From the NCBI GenBank assembly GCA_003049465.1, contig PYSS01000082.1, forward strand, positions 1 to 64,000: a DNA stretch of 64,000 bases, read 5' to 3'. This document shows positions 38,331-48,490 of this stretch, in pieces. Every line of letters begins with the position of its first letter. Position 1 is the stretch's first letter. Below the pieces are notes generated by a model. It had not been told where the DNA came from and did not search any database. It worked only from the letters and a program-made list of their open reading frames with translations. The position numbers and the translations under genes were made by a program. The DNA comes from Magnaporthiopsis rhizophila. Its lineage: Eukaryota; Ascomycota; Sordariomycetes; Magnaporthales; Magnaporthaceae.

Positions 38331-40944
38331 CTATTCCTCCTCCAGCCTTGCCCCTTCCCGATCGCGATCACAGCCCTGCTGCGGGCCCTGGAGCTTCGAG
38401 AGCGGGCGGCTGCGCATTACCACCGGAGCTTTGGGCTTGGACTGTACAGGTCCGCACTGAGGATCCCGACGCTCATCATCACCCTTCTCGCTCGGGCTGG
38501 TCCTGGCGACGGTCTGGTTCCGGCCCCGATCCTGGCCCGGGCCGGTCTGGTGCTGATGCTGGCGCTGGTGCCCGTCGGGCTCCCCAGTGCGCAGCCGCCA
38601 CTCCTCCCCAACCGGCACGAGAACGGCTCCGTACCTGTCCCGGGGCCGCCGCGGGTTCACGCCGGGGCTGGTGACGACGGCCATGTAGGCCGACGCGGCG
38701 AGATAGGTGCCCAACTCCAGGATGCCGACGGCGCCGGCGGGGGTTCCACGCCGCTCGATCGCGCTACACTCCTCCCCGGTCGGCACGAAGATGACGCCGT
38801 AGTTGGGGCGGCTCGAACGCGGGGCCGGGGGGGGATTCGTGCCTGCGAGGATCAGCACGTAGCTGCAGGAGCCGAGGTAGAGGCCCAGGAGCCATGATTC
38901 GGCGATGACGTGGTGCGGAGGCAGCAGGCCTTTGATGCGGTCGGCAGCCGGCCGCGCCGTGGCTTGCGGAGGCGGCGACGGCGGCGGCGACGGCAGCGGC
39001 AGGACGGGACCCCCTTGGAGATGCGGATGTTGCTGCTGCGTGCGGGCATGAGCAGCAGGGCTGGGCTGCTTGTCGAATGCGGGCGCTACGGGGTCGTCCT
39101 GTTTCACATCCCGATCCTCAGCCTGAGGCCGCATGCCAGTGGTCTCCATGGGGTCTTGATGGGCTCGCTCGGACACATTTTGATTGGCAACGCGGTCATC
39201 AGGCTCATGTCCCTGCTGGTTGCCATGTGAAATGGACGACTCGGTAGGACTATGCGGGCGGCCTTGAGGGAGCTCATAGTCGTCCGCCAGATGGCCAACC
39301 TTGGGGTCGAAGACGGGATAAAACTCCCTGATCTCCACGAGCACGTCTCCCAATAGACGCCTTATGCCACCATTGGTGATCTTAGGACTGGCCCCGTCTT
39401 CGGGCATGTAAGGCCGGATTATGCCATAAAGACGAGCAAGCAAGCGGAGAGATGCAGGGTTCGACTGGAGGCCATTATGATGGACGGGAATGTGGTTTCT
39501 GATGGTGACGAGGAGGCGGATGAGCAGGCGAGAGCCGCGGGGATATGTGTCGACGCTGCGGCTGTCCGCCGGAGGAACAAAGTCTGCGGCGATGGTGAGG
39601 AGGTGAGCGACTAGGCCGACATCGATGTTGAGCAAGCGAGCTTCGTTCGCGACTCGACGCCCAGAAAGATTGTCGTCGCAATCCGGTGGAATGCGCGGCA
39701 GCATGTCGTCATCCGGACATTTGACGTTGCCTTCCCAGGTGTGGCGGCTCGAGTTGTAAGCCACTGAGCAGGGGCCCTTCTCCCCGCCCCAAGCGGCGTC
39801 AACAGGTGGTCCTCCGTCCGTCATTATATCCTGAATCGGGACCGGGCTCTCTACACGCCTTCCCGGCTCCAGCCAGCCCGTTCCCGGCGACCCGCTGGAC
39901 TTTGGGGTTAGCGGCGGTGACGGATCACAAAGCTGAGGGACTGCCCGATCGAAGGAGATCTGATATGGCGATCTGGCGCTGCGCACGGCAGCGACCGGTC
40001 CAGGTCCCCTCTTCCAGAATGCAGCAGATATCTCGGCCTCCTGGTTGCAAAGCACGAACCCCAATTTAGCCCCCGGATAGAGAACACTGTACGGTGTGAA
40101 AAGGTTGCAGGGTACGGGATTTGATGATAGATTGGCAGGGGAAACGTACTATTCTTTTTCTCTCCTCATCCATGCTTGAGCCTCCCAGCTCGGCTCCTCC
40201 GGCCGCTTCCGCAGGGCATGACGGGTCCGCAACGATCCGCTTCGCATGGCCATTCGGGACAACCTTCTCCTGGGTCGTCTTCCGGTCGTCACGCTGACGC
40301 TCCGGCTCCCCGTGAAGGTGCTTCGGGGGTTGGACGATGTAGCCAGCACGGGCCAGCGTCAGGAGCGCATCGGATATGCTCTTATCCGCATCCCGAGTCT
40401 TTGCGAGCTCGTGGGCCCGAAACTCGGTCACTGAGCCCAATGGAAGACTCGACCTGCTCGAGATGGTCGAGACCGAAGGTTTTATAACCGTTTTAGGAGC
40501 GGTTTTGGGGGCGGCCTTGGCAGCACCTTTGAGAGGTTGGTTCCGAGTCGGCTCGGGGGCATCGATGCGGCCAACAGACCGATCGCGATTTGTAGACACG
40601 GCGCTATGGCTGCGGGTATTCCCAAGGTGATTAGCCACTATTTTGCTTTTCGCTTCAGGCTTTGGGCTGGCGAACACGGTGTCAACCGCGGATCGCGAGG
40701 CCACTACGAGTCCCCTGCGCCCATACCTGACCACGTTTTCTTTGGAGCGTCGCCTCCCCTGTTGGTCGGCCCCGCTCGGCTCAGGGCCGGCAAGAGTCTC
40801 AGACTTCTTCAGGGAGTCCATATGCTCCCTGAAGAAAAGTTTGTCTTGCTTGTCCAGCGTGATGGATGGCGTGAAGGCCTGGCGAGGCGGAGAGGCCGAC
40901 ACTGGCACAGCCCTGAACCTCGGCGCAGCCTCTCTGAGATGCAT
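38331..40944 (-). CDS. Unknown protein with two sets of internal repeats
   Basis: I do not recognise this gene. Exons 40944-40150 and 40040-38331, 834 aa. The 109-bp phase-0 intron (GTACGT, GCTAAAT branch, CAG) joins 'MDEERKRI' to 'EAEISAAFW'. Residues 1-265 are basic, Ser/Lys/Ala-rich and probably disordered (AAKAAPKTAPKT), with a helical patch SDALLTLARAGYIVQPP. Residues 407-507 hold four 28-29-residue repeats, three clear: RLLIRLLVTIRNHIP (436), RLLARLYGIIRPYMP (464), RLLGDVLVEIREFYP (493). After a Pro-rich linker (PLPSPPPSPPP), residues 650-689 and 708-745 are two copies of a module beginning LG-x-YL and ending YG...VP-x-GEE. The tail is charged and Gln/Arg-rich. There is no signal peptide or obvious membrane helix. 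Intact frame over 2.5 kb, splice signals and repeats support a real gene; function unknown. Confidence 0.75.
38601..38888 (-). repeat. Duplicated ~40-residue module in the unknown protein
   Basis: Copy 1 (38888-38769, residues 650-689) and copy 2 (38714-38601, residues 708-745) share LG-x-YL, a Tyr at position 10, NP, PR, YG, VP and GEE in the same order. The two differ in length by two residues. Confidence 0.75.
39315..39617 (-). repeat. Four tandem ~29-residue helical repeats in the unknown protein
   Basis: Three 15-residue blocks begin at residues 436, 464 and 493 (28- and 29-residue spacing). All share R-L-L at positions 1-3, I-R at 10-11 and P at 15. A weaker block (GLVAHLLTIAADFVP, 407-421) precedes them at the same spacing. 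The pattern suggests short amphipathic helices capped by proline. Confidence 0.75.
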
Positions 40945-42408
40945 GCCTTCCTGTTGTCGAGGAATCCAGAGAGTTTGAGAGCTGGTGGCGGAACAGGGTG
41001 AGGTGGCGAGGAAAATGGAAGGGAGTCGACGATGTCAGAAGGGTTGGTAAGTAAAAAGATCTTGGGAAGGAAAACGCAACTGGAGCAGAAATGGGAAAAT
41101 ACAGAGACTGGAGAAAAAAAAAAAAAAAAAAAGGAAGACTTGACGAAGTAAGAGATCTTGATGATATCGCGAATTTGAAGCTGGGAAATCTGAAAGCAGA
41201 AAGGTAGGTAAGGTAACAAGTTGGAATGGTATTAAATACAATGACGGAACATGATGCGAGGAAAGATGGGTATATAAGAGAAAGAAGCGGCCCTGGAGCC
41301 GGTGCCTTGGTGATTACATCCCGACTGCCCCGGCGAGGCATCCCAGCCAGGTGTGGTCAAAACCGCAAAGACCAGGGGACCGGGCAGTTCTGATGTGGGC
41401 CCACAATTTTCTGCGCGGCGCTCAATCAGAGGCCTGGCAGAGGCGCCAGCTTTCAGAGATGTTCTGTTGGTTCCATTAGCGAAGTGCCACCACAGGCAAC
41501 CCACCGAGTGCGCGCGGCAAACTTCTTGCCGCCGCGGCGATCAATGCTTTTAGGCTGGATTCCCTCCTGCACAAGTCATCGAGCCCCACCCGGTCGCCGC
41601 CAGGTTGACGCCGCTCGCGCGTGAGCGTTTGAGGAGGCCAATTGCTGGGAGGCTTGGCGACGGCCGTTAGCCCGGCTCGACCTGGCCTGACCACTGCGCT
41701 GTGAATCAAACTGTAAAAAACGACAAGTTCCTATGGCTTGGCCGGGCCAGCGTGCACTCAGTTGAAGAGGGCGGACAGAGTGATGACTGACCAACGTTGG
41801 CCCGGATTTTGGACCTAGTGCTCGTTGGTTCGTCGACCCCTGAATCCTCAGCACTGCGCAAAGCAGTGCGCCTTGTGCGTTGCTATACAGTGCATACCGA
41901 ACAAGGCTGGCTACGCGATGGCAGAGAGTACCCGTACCCACCTCTAGGTATTGGCCCGCGCCTCCTGAGAAACTGCAGCGACACAAAATATTGTTTGTCT
42001 CACCGTTATTTCGTCCGCCCGCCCCACCATCCACCATGCGTCTTTGCCCAACGAAGCCGCAGGTAGGTACCCACCTACCGCGGCGGTAGGGAATCGTTCA
42101 TACCTACTACCTCTAGGTACCTATATAGCAGCACGTCAGTCAAGCCGGCCGGTCAGGGCTTCGCGGAAATTTCTGGCGGTGGTGGCATGTTTCTATGTAC
42201 AAATCTAGCCGGCCACCGCCCGAGCCAACCGTATATATATTCTTTTTTATTAAAGTGTGACCTTTTAGAGCTTTTCTAGGTATCCTAAAGTAACCTGTTG
42301 CCCGGCTGCAGCCATAATGACATGCTGGAGGGTGTGCATAGCCCTCTTTGCCCGGCTTCCCCATAGCCGAGATCCATCTCGAACGATCAACTTCCGCAGC
42401 TCGGATCC
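40945..42408. other. Intergenic: promoter of the unknown gene and 3' flank of the DUF6594-like gene
   Basis: No supported gene. Contains a 19-nt A run (41114-41132), T on the coding strand of the unknown gene and about 170 bp upstream of its ATG, and a cluster of AGGTAGGTACC / CTACCTCTAGGTACC palindromic motifs (42061-42123). Confidence 0.6.
42061..42123. repeat. Cluster of ACCT/AGGT palindromic motifs
   Basis: Contains AGGTAGGTACC...CCTACC and CTACTACCTCTAGGTACCTA within about 60 bp, the densest occurrence of this motif in the window. Confidence 0.7.
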
Positions 42409-43529
42409 TCAGCCCCCAATCCTGATCTGGAGTATGGTCGCCAGAAAGCCCCCGTATACCAGAAAAGTCATCGAATACTCCTCAAACAGCCATATCTGCA
42501 TCCCTCCAAAGCAGAGCATAAACAGGAAGCACAGAAGGAGCGCGCCGACCGGGCTAAGCTGGTTCAGGGGGATCAGAGCCATGGGCAGCATCATGGCGAG
42601 ACACACCATGAAGGCCGTCACCGCGCCCGCGAGGATCACGAACTTGTCATCGGAGAACGTGTTACCGAGACGTTCCCAGCCGCTGCTAAGTCTGGCCCAG
42701 GACTAACGAGCCATCAGGAAACGGAGGCTGTGAGCAGTGGTCCAACAATAAGGGCTTTTGTTATGGATAAAACGACCGAGGGCTCCCATCGGCTGAGAGG
42801 CGCCGACCGAAAAACGACGGAAGAAAAAAAAAAGAAATAAAGAAAGAGGCACCTACAAACCATTTGCTCCAGTCTATGGAGTGGCATGCCTCAAACAGCC
42901 GCTTCTCATGCATGGCTCTCTTGGGGCTGACGAGCCTGTAGCCGTCGCGGTCGAGGTCCTCCAGTGGCTTCGGAACCGGGATCCCTTCTTGTCTGTGGAA
43001 CGAGCGTAGCTCCGCCAGCGAGGCACGGCTGGGCCGCTCGAGCCCCAGTACCTCGTCGGCCAGCTTCACGAAGGCGTCTGCAGAAATGACGCCACGAAGA
43101 GTGAGAACAGGCGCGGAGATGCGTTTGGGAAAGGAGATATCAGCATACAGTGTCTCCACAGCGCATTGATCTTTCGCCGCGTTGCAATCCTCAGGCGTCT
43201 GCCGTCGACCCCTTTCTTCTTGAGCTTTTTGCAGCGCTCTATGCGGGACGTCGCGTCCCTGGCCAGCTCGTCGATGCAGTGGCACGCCTCCTCCGAGAAG
43301 ACTTCGACACATCGGATGTCGAGGTACACGGCTTGCAATGCGGGTATGCTGAGATCTGGAAGGAGTTGGCCGGCAGATTTAGCATTTCTCTCGTCGGTGC
43401 TTCTTCGAACGGCACTAAGGCTCAAGTCTCACCCTGTTTAGGATCCCAGTCCGACTCGCTGCCACTCGAGTTCGTTCGGCTGGCCTGGCCCCTCTCGGCA
43501 GCGTTAAGGGCGGCTAGATCCATAGACAT
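42409..43529 (-). CDS. Small membrane protein, DUF6594-like
   Basis: 272 aa from four exons: 43529-43433, 43355-43149, 43077-42857 and 42702-42409. Introns are 77, 71 and 154 bp, and all phases agree. Residues 1-35 are Ser-rich (SSGSESDWDPKQ). Then comes a soluble helical part with conserved-looking Cys/Asp/Glu (EEACHCIDELARDA), a basic stretch (KKLKKKGVDGRRLR), and LADEVLGLERPSRASLAELRSF. The last ~85 residues hold three hydrophobic segments (ILAGAVTAFMVCLAMMLPMA; VGALLLCFLFMLCFGG; MTFLVYGGFLATILQ). A helical soluble domain plus three C-terminal membrane helices is the plan of the fungal DUF6594 family, whose function is unknown; the match is by architecture and motif feel only. Exon 4 and its hydrophobic run are certain to look coding; the exact edges of exon 3 are less sure. 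Confidence 0.7.
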
Positions 43530-44290
43530 GGTCAGGGTGGAAAAGGTCGGAGATACTTGATGATGATATAGGTTCGATAAGGGATTTGCAAAGTGGTTTG
43601 GGCAGGGGAGGAAGAAGATAGAAAGGAATGGCTCGGGGGTAGGACCGGGATCCAAGAATTTATAAACCTTGGATCCCAGCCGTAAAGCAAAGCCACCATC
43701 CAATGGCTACCAGAGGGCACTCGGAATGGGGTGGAAGAAGACGCTGCGTGGCCGGGCAAGAGTGCTGTTTATACCGATACATCCAATGGGAGGCATCGGC
43801 GGCGGGCAGGCCATCAACCAACATCCGAGGCAGCGCACCTCAATGTGCGGTGCGAAGATGGTCTCCCAGACGCAGGATGTCGGCGAGGGCAACCGCCCGC
43901 AAGTGAGCGCTCAACGCGACCGAGGGGAAAGAGTGTGTTTCCCGGTGATAGGCCGGGCCGATGCAGGTATCCGGAAAGAGACGGTGGCTTGGGAGTATTG
44001 GGGCACTCTCTCACAGGACGCTCTGTCGCGGACTGACATGGCAGATGCCCATTGGGTTGGGGGGCGGCGGTGTCGAAATCCGTCCATATGCCGGCTGGCG
44101 GCGCTGTACGAGCCCGATGGCCCAGTGTTGACGGGGAAGAGCCTCAACCTGCCTCGGCTGCCGCAAACCGAGTCATCAACCCATGGCCGCGTCTAGGTTT
44201 CTGCCACTATCAGGAAACGATATTGGCATCCCCGCATCGAAGCAAACGCTTATCCCAGTCGGTATCTAGATTCCGTAGCTCAAGGGTTAC

Positions 44291-44317
44291 TACCTAGGTA
44301 CCTCCGACCTACCTAGG
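44291..44317. repeat. Two adjacent CCTAGG-centred palindromes
   Basis: TACCTAGGTA at 44291-44300 followed by a second CTACCTAGG about 10 bp later. Same motif as at 14281 and 55061. Confidence 0.8.
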
Positions 44318-44669
44318 CTCGACCTTGTTCTGCACAACACAACTCGGGCGGCGGGCGGGGCGGGCCAGCTCCGCATTGACTACGCCCGCCCAAACAGAGA
44401 TTGAGTACGACAGATTGGGCTTTCAGAGTGCATGCTGGGGAAATGAATGATCATAAGCCCAATCACTCTCCACCCTCGGCGTCAGACCATATACCTCATC
44501 TAGGCAAAGTCGGGCTGTGCAAAAGTTTCCAGGGCGGTCTGTGAAGGTCGCTGCCCCTCTTTGTGCATTTTTTTTTTATTTTTTTTTATTTTATTTTTTA
44601 ATTTTTTTTAGTTCGAGGCGAACATCGGCTGAACCGAAAGTAAGTGGAGAATGGCAAAGTGACGGTGAG

Positions 44670-44696
44670 TTTTTTTTTTTTTTTTTTTTTTTTTTT
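44670..44696. repeat. Poly(T) tract, 27 nt
   Basis: Uninterrupted T run in a wider T-rich stretch that also covers 44568-44610. Confidence 0.95.
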
Positions 44697-47334
44697 GGCA
44701 GCTACACATCTGCATGCAACCGATTGACAGGTATCGTTACCTGTGATGATTTCGCCAGGATGGTACCAGCAGAAGCATCAATATACCCCAGGAGTCAAAG
44801 AAGTGCAAGGGCTTGATCGTTGAGGAAAAATGCCGAAAGACAAGGGTATTTTATTTTATCTCGTCGCACCTTGCCTGTTTTGGCTGCGCAACTGTGCCTT
44901 GTGGGCCAGGAAAAATTGTGCAAACATAAGGGATTCAACCAATGTATCCCGTCCATAAAGGTACAACGTCAGACGCCTGGTCACGTCGTTAGGAAGCGTT
45001 TTCGTACTGTGCAACTGTCTTGTAGTGCTTCCAGCTCGATGAGGAGTGCTCCGATCAGCCCTAAACTTAGGCCACCCATTTCGCACAACCAGCCGCGCCC
45101 GCCAATTCAGTCTTCCGGCATTTCAGAAAACGTCGGTGCGAAGCGAGAACGGACGCTGGCGTAATATGGGACGTTACGGGCCGGGGATAGGATATCGAAC
45201 ATAAGCATAAACAAAATGTGACCGAACCACTGTTACAGAGTGGAGCCATCCACCATACCCTTGGCTTCAATGACGAAGCGTGGAGTCGTGACCAGGAGGG
45301 TGACGGAGGTGGTCAAGCGTCAACTGCAAGCACATAACACACTGTAATGGCGCGCCACCCGATCCCCGCGGCAAGCTGGGCCGACGAGTGAGAGACCGGG
45401 CATTCTCGGGTTGTGAAACAAAACAACCCAGTCCGCGATGCCTTGGCACGCCTGCGAGTTCTATTCTTGGCATGGCCCATGGCCTAGGATATGAGAGGCT
45501 AGAAACCCGGTCCACGGCGAGAGGAGTTTGTCTCTGCCCACAAACCCCGCTGTACCTCGTATTCCTCACAGCGCCGAGTTTCTGGATGCCACTACCCCAG
45601 GAACGGAAGTTGGTGTCCGTTGGAAACCGTTTGGGGACTGGCGGTCAAAGGGTTCCTTGTTGATTTGATCTGCAGCCCAGAGAGCACATGTCCGTTCCCA
45701 CCGAGCTAGGGCGCGGGCCACTCTAGCGGTGGCGGGGCGAAGACCAAAAAAAAAAAATATGGCTGCCTTGTCCACCCGCTGCTGATCGCCACCACCGGTG
45801 CGTGCGTCTATCCGCTCGTTCGCTTGTTATCCTCTCGCCTCCTTTTTGCTGCCGGAGCGCACAGCGGAATGCAGTGCCAAAGATTTTCGTCGTTGTCGTC
45901 TCAAAACGTACCATCCACACACTCTCTAAATTAATTCCCGATCTTTTTGTTCGCAGAAGATTAAATGCCGCTATTACTTGACCACATGCCCTATGCAAGG
46001 TGTGCAGCGTCTACATGTAGCAAGCCGATAAACCCCGGCACCGCTTATGCAGGAACTGGTGCTTGGTGCAGGGGTATGGCCAAGAGATGGGGTGGCAGAA
46101 CAGAGGAAGGCAGCAGATCAGATGGGAAATGTGACTAATGCAGACGCAGCTTCCCGGAGGCATTCAGACGAGAACGATAAACAAAAACACGGTCACGGGG
46201 CACAATGATTTTCCAGGAAAACGTGTATATTATTATCGTATTATTGAGTGCCGTCTTTGCTTGTCTCTCACGCCCTGCTTGCCCGCACGCTCGTTTGCTG
46301 ATTCAGGAGGCGACGAAGCTGAATTTTCTGGCGGCGTCGCTCGTCGAGGGGAGGGGCTTGCTTTTCCGGAGCGTGCTTGTCGAGGGCGTGGTGTCTTGAT
46401 GCCTGGCGATGGGTTACAACCTGGCTACAGCATTCACTGCAAGTTAGCGAGGAACGCCAGAAGGAAGGGTTTCTTCGTGTTGTCATCGGCGCGTAGGACG
46501 GAAAGGAAAGGAGGTAAGCATACATACCCCTGATGGTCTCCGAAGAGCAGCTGGCAAGCATTTGCCAAGTGTTCTTCACTCGGACGGGGGAGGCGGGGGA
46601 GGCTTGGGGTGGACGATAACTCGCGCGCTGTTTTCCATGGCGAAGCGAATTGTAGGATGGCGACGATTTTCTAGTAAAAATGGCTGCGTGATGGACCGAG
46701 GGTGTGTCAGGCGCCTTCAGAGAGTAATAAGTTTGCCTAGTAGCAGAGGAAGAGAGCGGTCGAAGGAGTCTGCCCACGAGAAAACAAGAGCGGGAAGGAG
46801 ACAGCTGACGGCAGGCGCAGGCTTTATACACCACGGTTTACCAACGAAAGGGGACGAAGAATGAAGGGACCGGGGGCAGGGAGCTCGGACAGCATGACCC
46901 CAGCCGGGTCTGGTAGCACCGTTCGGTCGATCATGAATAACTACCTCGGGAGATGAGCGCACGGTCTTTCCACTGATCAGGTGGCAGCTGTCAAAGCAGA
47001 CGGAGCCAGGGCCAGGATCTTTCTAAACCTAGGTTTGGACGGACAAGTGGGTACCGACTCGCTCCAGGGAAGTGCAACCGACGCAAACACCGCCGGTCTC
47101 CTTCGAGCGCCGAACACCGAGCTCCCAGCTATCCTCTCCAGGCACGCGCAGACTGCCAGCCCACTGAGATTCCCCGGAGGCACCGTGCCATTATCCTAAG
47201 CCGAACGGACACGGCATATAAACCGTCTGACGCATACAGTGTGTGCGAGCGCCGGAGGCGGAACGCTTCCTGGGCGGCGGCGGGATGTGGTTGGCCGTCT
47301 CTCTTTCTTTTTTTTCCCCCTTCCTTTTCTTCCC

Positions 47335-47361
47335 TTTTTTTTTTTTTTTTTTTTTTTTTTT
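47335..47361. repeat. Poly(T) tract, 27 nt
   Basis: T run preceded by a CT-rich stretch from about 47297. Confidence 0.95.
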
Positions 47362-48378
47362 CGTTTAAGGTTCCGTTTAACCTCCTCGCCCCGGCTACCA
47401 CGACCGTTATGAGCCAATCATATCCAAACCCTGGTCAGTAAGGGCTGAGCTAGGAGAGTCGGCTAGCCTCGACACTCGATTCATTGCTGACTCGGAGGAA
47501 AGCCCGGCCGTGGGACAACATCGCCCAAACCTTGCACATCGCCTATACATTGCACATCCCGCGGCGGCCGTTCGCTGCTGCTGCTTCGATTGGCGGAGAC
47601 GACTGCCTTTTGCGACTAGGCAGGTATGTGCTTCAAACATCCCAGGAGCCCCGGTGCGTCGTAAAGTTTTCCTGTGAATTTCGGTCGATCCCATGATGCG
47701 GCTTTCCCGAAGATCGCGGTCTCTGGGGCCAGAGATTTTCCAATTTCGCTCTCTCCTGCCGACTAGGACACTAGTGAAACGAAGCGAGGGGCATACTGTG
47801 ACTCCCTCCGGTCAGGTCTTTCTCAGGGTAAAGATAACGACTCGGAAGATACCTGGGTATGGTGAGGTAGCCAATCCGTTATCAACAGACCCTCGGTGAG
47901 AGTGTGCCGTACCTCTCAGCTAGTGGGCCTGCTAGCTTGCCAAGTGAAACGACGCGCGGCTTACGGCCAGGTCACGCTGAAGAAAGGAAAAAAAAACCCC
48001 CGTTGCTTCTGTAAAGAGGAAAAAAAAAAAAAAAGCAAGGCACTTGGCCGCCAATGGAGCAGTGATTGTTGCTGGACCGGGGCTCCACACCCTACCCATG
48101 CAACTGAGTTGCCCCTTGCATGGGTCCCTGGGGATGCAAGAGAATGCCGTCGTGGGGACCAGCGGCGGCTCGGGTAGATCAATTGGCGTGTTTCCCACGT
48201 GGTTGGCCCCATCTCCTTGGTAGCACACTCACCAAATAAAAAACACGGACCTGGTGGCGCACTGAGGATTTTGGAAGGGAGATCCGGGGTGTTTTTTTTT
48301 TCTTTTCTTCTCATCGACATGGGTGGACGTGGCAGCCTTCAGCCTACAGATGGTATATGGTGGGTTACTGGCTGGAAC

Positions 48379-48380
<2 letters not shown>

Positions 48381-48460
<80 letters not shown>

Positions 48461-48490
48461 AAAAAAAAAAACTAAACAAAAAAAAAAAAA
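48381..48490. repeat. Very long poly(A) tract
   Basis: 79 consecutive A, one C, 11 more A, then a short CTAAAC break and 13 more A. It is the longest homopolymer in the window. Its true length is uncertain because such runs assemble poorly. Confidence 0.95.
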
